A stretch of 6,755 nt of DNA, from positions 1-6,755 of the forward strand of contig JAEZHX010000232.1 in the NCBI GenBank assembly GCA_023436765.1. Direction: 5' to 3'. Below the pieces are notes generated by a model that worked only from the letters and a program-made list of their open reading frames with translations, had not been told where the DNA came from and searched no databases. The position numbers and the translations under genes were made by a program. The DNA comes from Bacillota bacterium. GTDB lineage: Bacteria > Bacillota > Clostridia > Lachnospirales > Lachnospiraceae. Positions 6,624-6,755 of this stretch are shown here, piece after piece (position 1 is the stretch's first letter; each line of letters begins with the position of its first letter).

Positions 6624-6755
6624 CTAAAAGGCGCGGTCTGCCTCTAGGAACATATGGTCAATGGCCTTCTCCAGGGAGGTATTCTTATAATAAATCAGCG
6701 AAATGACTTCTACCTTAAAACCGGTTTTCTTCATCGTCTTAATCTTTAGAAGGTC
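6624..6755 (-). pseudogene. gltB: upstream part of gltB, ending at an in-frame amber codon
   Basis: Reading the gltB frame inward from the window edge gives 43 residues, beginning DLLKIKTMKKTGF and ending LEADRAF, then TAG (6626-6624), then EGANILILTDRG running straight into the long open frame with no frameshift. EADRAF-x-EGANILILTDRG is the normal GltB central-domain sequence, so the TAG stands where a single residue is expected. A Lys, Glu or Gln codon (AAG, GAG, CAG) would each be one base change away. The gene continues beyond the right edge. Possible explanations are a real nonsense mutation, a sequencing error or readthrough. I mark it as broken only because of this codon. Confidence 0.75.

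Noticed and set aside
6624..6626. Pyrrolysine or general amber recoding as the explanation of the gltB TAG
   Set aside because: GltB is not a pyrrolysine protein and two other genes in the window end in TAG at natural lengths. Only an isolated suppression event would remain possible.
1..6755. tRNA or rRNA genes, CRISPR arrays, insertion sequences, phage or defence genes
   Set aside because: No cloverleaf, regularly spaced repeats, transposase-like frame or terminal repeats with target duplications were seen.

Overview
The window looks like chromosomal DNA from a low-to-moderate GC Firmicute, most likely a clostridium of the Lachnospiraceae type. This is inferred from strong AGGAGG-like ribosome binding sites, sigma-A style promoters, A-tract/T-tract hairpin terminators and the general look of the proteins; no marker gene fixes the taxon. 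All five recognisable genes are on the minus strand, so transcription runs from right to left.

Right part (2308-6755): the two subunits of glutamate synthase (GOGAT), gltB then gltD, separated by a 98-base gap that holds two hairpins. gltB enters from beyond the right edge. It carries the end of the central domain, the FMN domain with the 3Fe-4S cysteines, and the C-terminal GXGXG domain. An in-frame amber codon (6624-6626) interrupts it: the frame is clearly homologous on both sides of the TAG. gltD is complete and has all expected cofactor motifs. Together the two proteins would convert 2-oxoglutarate plus glutamine to two glutamates using NADPH. A long inverted repeat after gltD probably ends the operon.

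Left part (385-2066): a GNAT-family N-acetyltransferase, a 77-residue protein of unknown function, and a Cof-type HAD-IIB hydrolase. The first two have their own promoter candidates. The HAD gene starts at TTG and has a strong terminator behind it. These look like ordinary housekeeping or accessory genes with no evident link to GOGAT.

Far left (1-384): no convincing gene. It holds the HAD terminator, a 14/15 match to the Fur operator, and a near-consensus leftward promoter (TTGACA-N17-TATGAT) that must serve a gene beyond the left edge, possibly an iron-responsive one.

I found no sign of a new multi-gene system, mobile element, CRISPR array or RNA gene. The points most worth checking are the amber codon in gltB, the Fur-like operator with its off-window target, and the hairpins around gltD.
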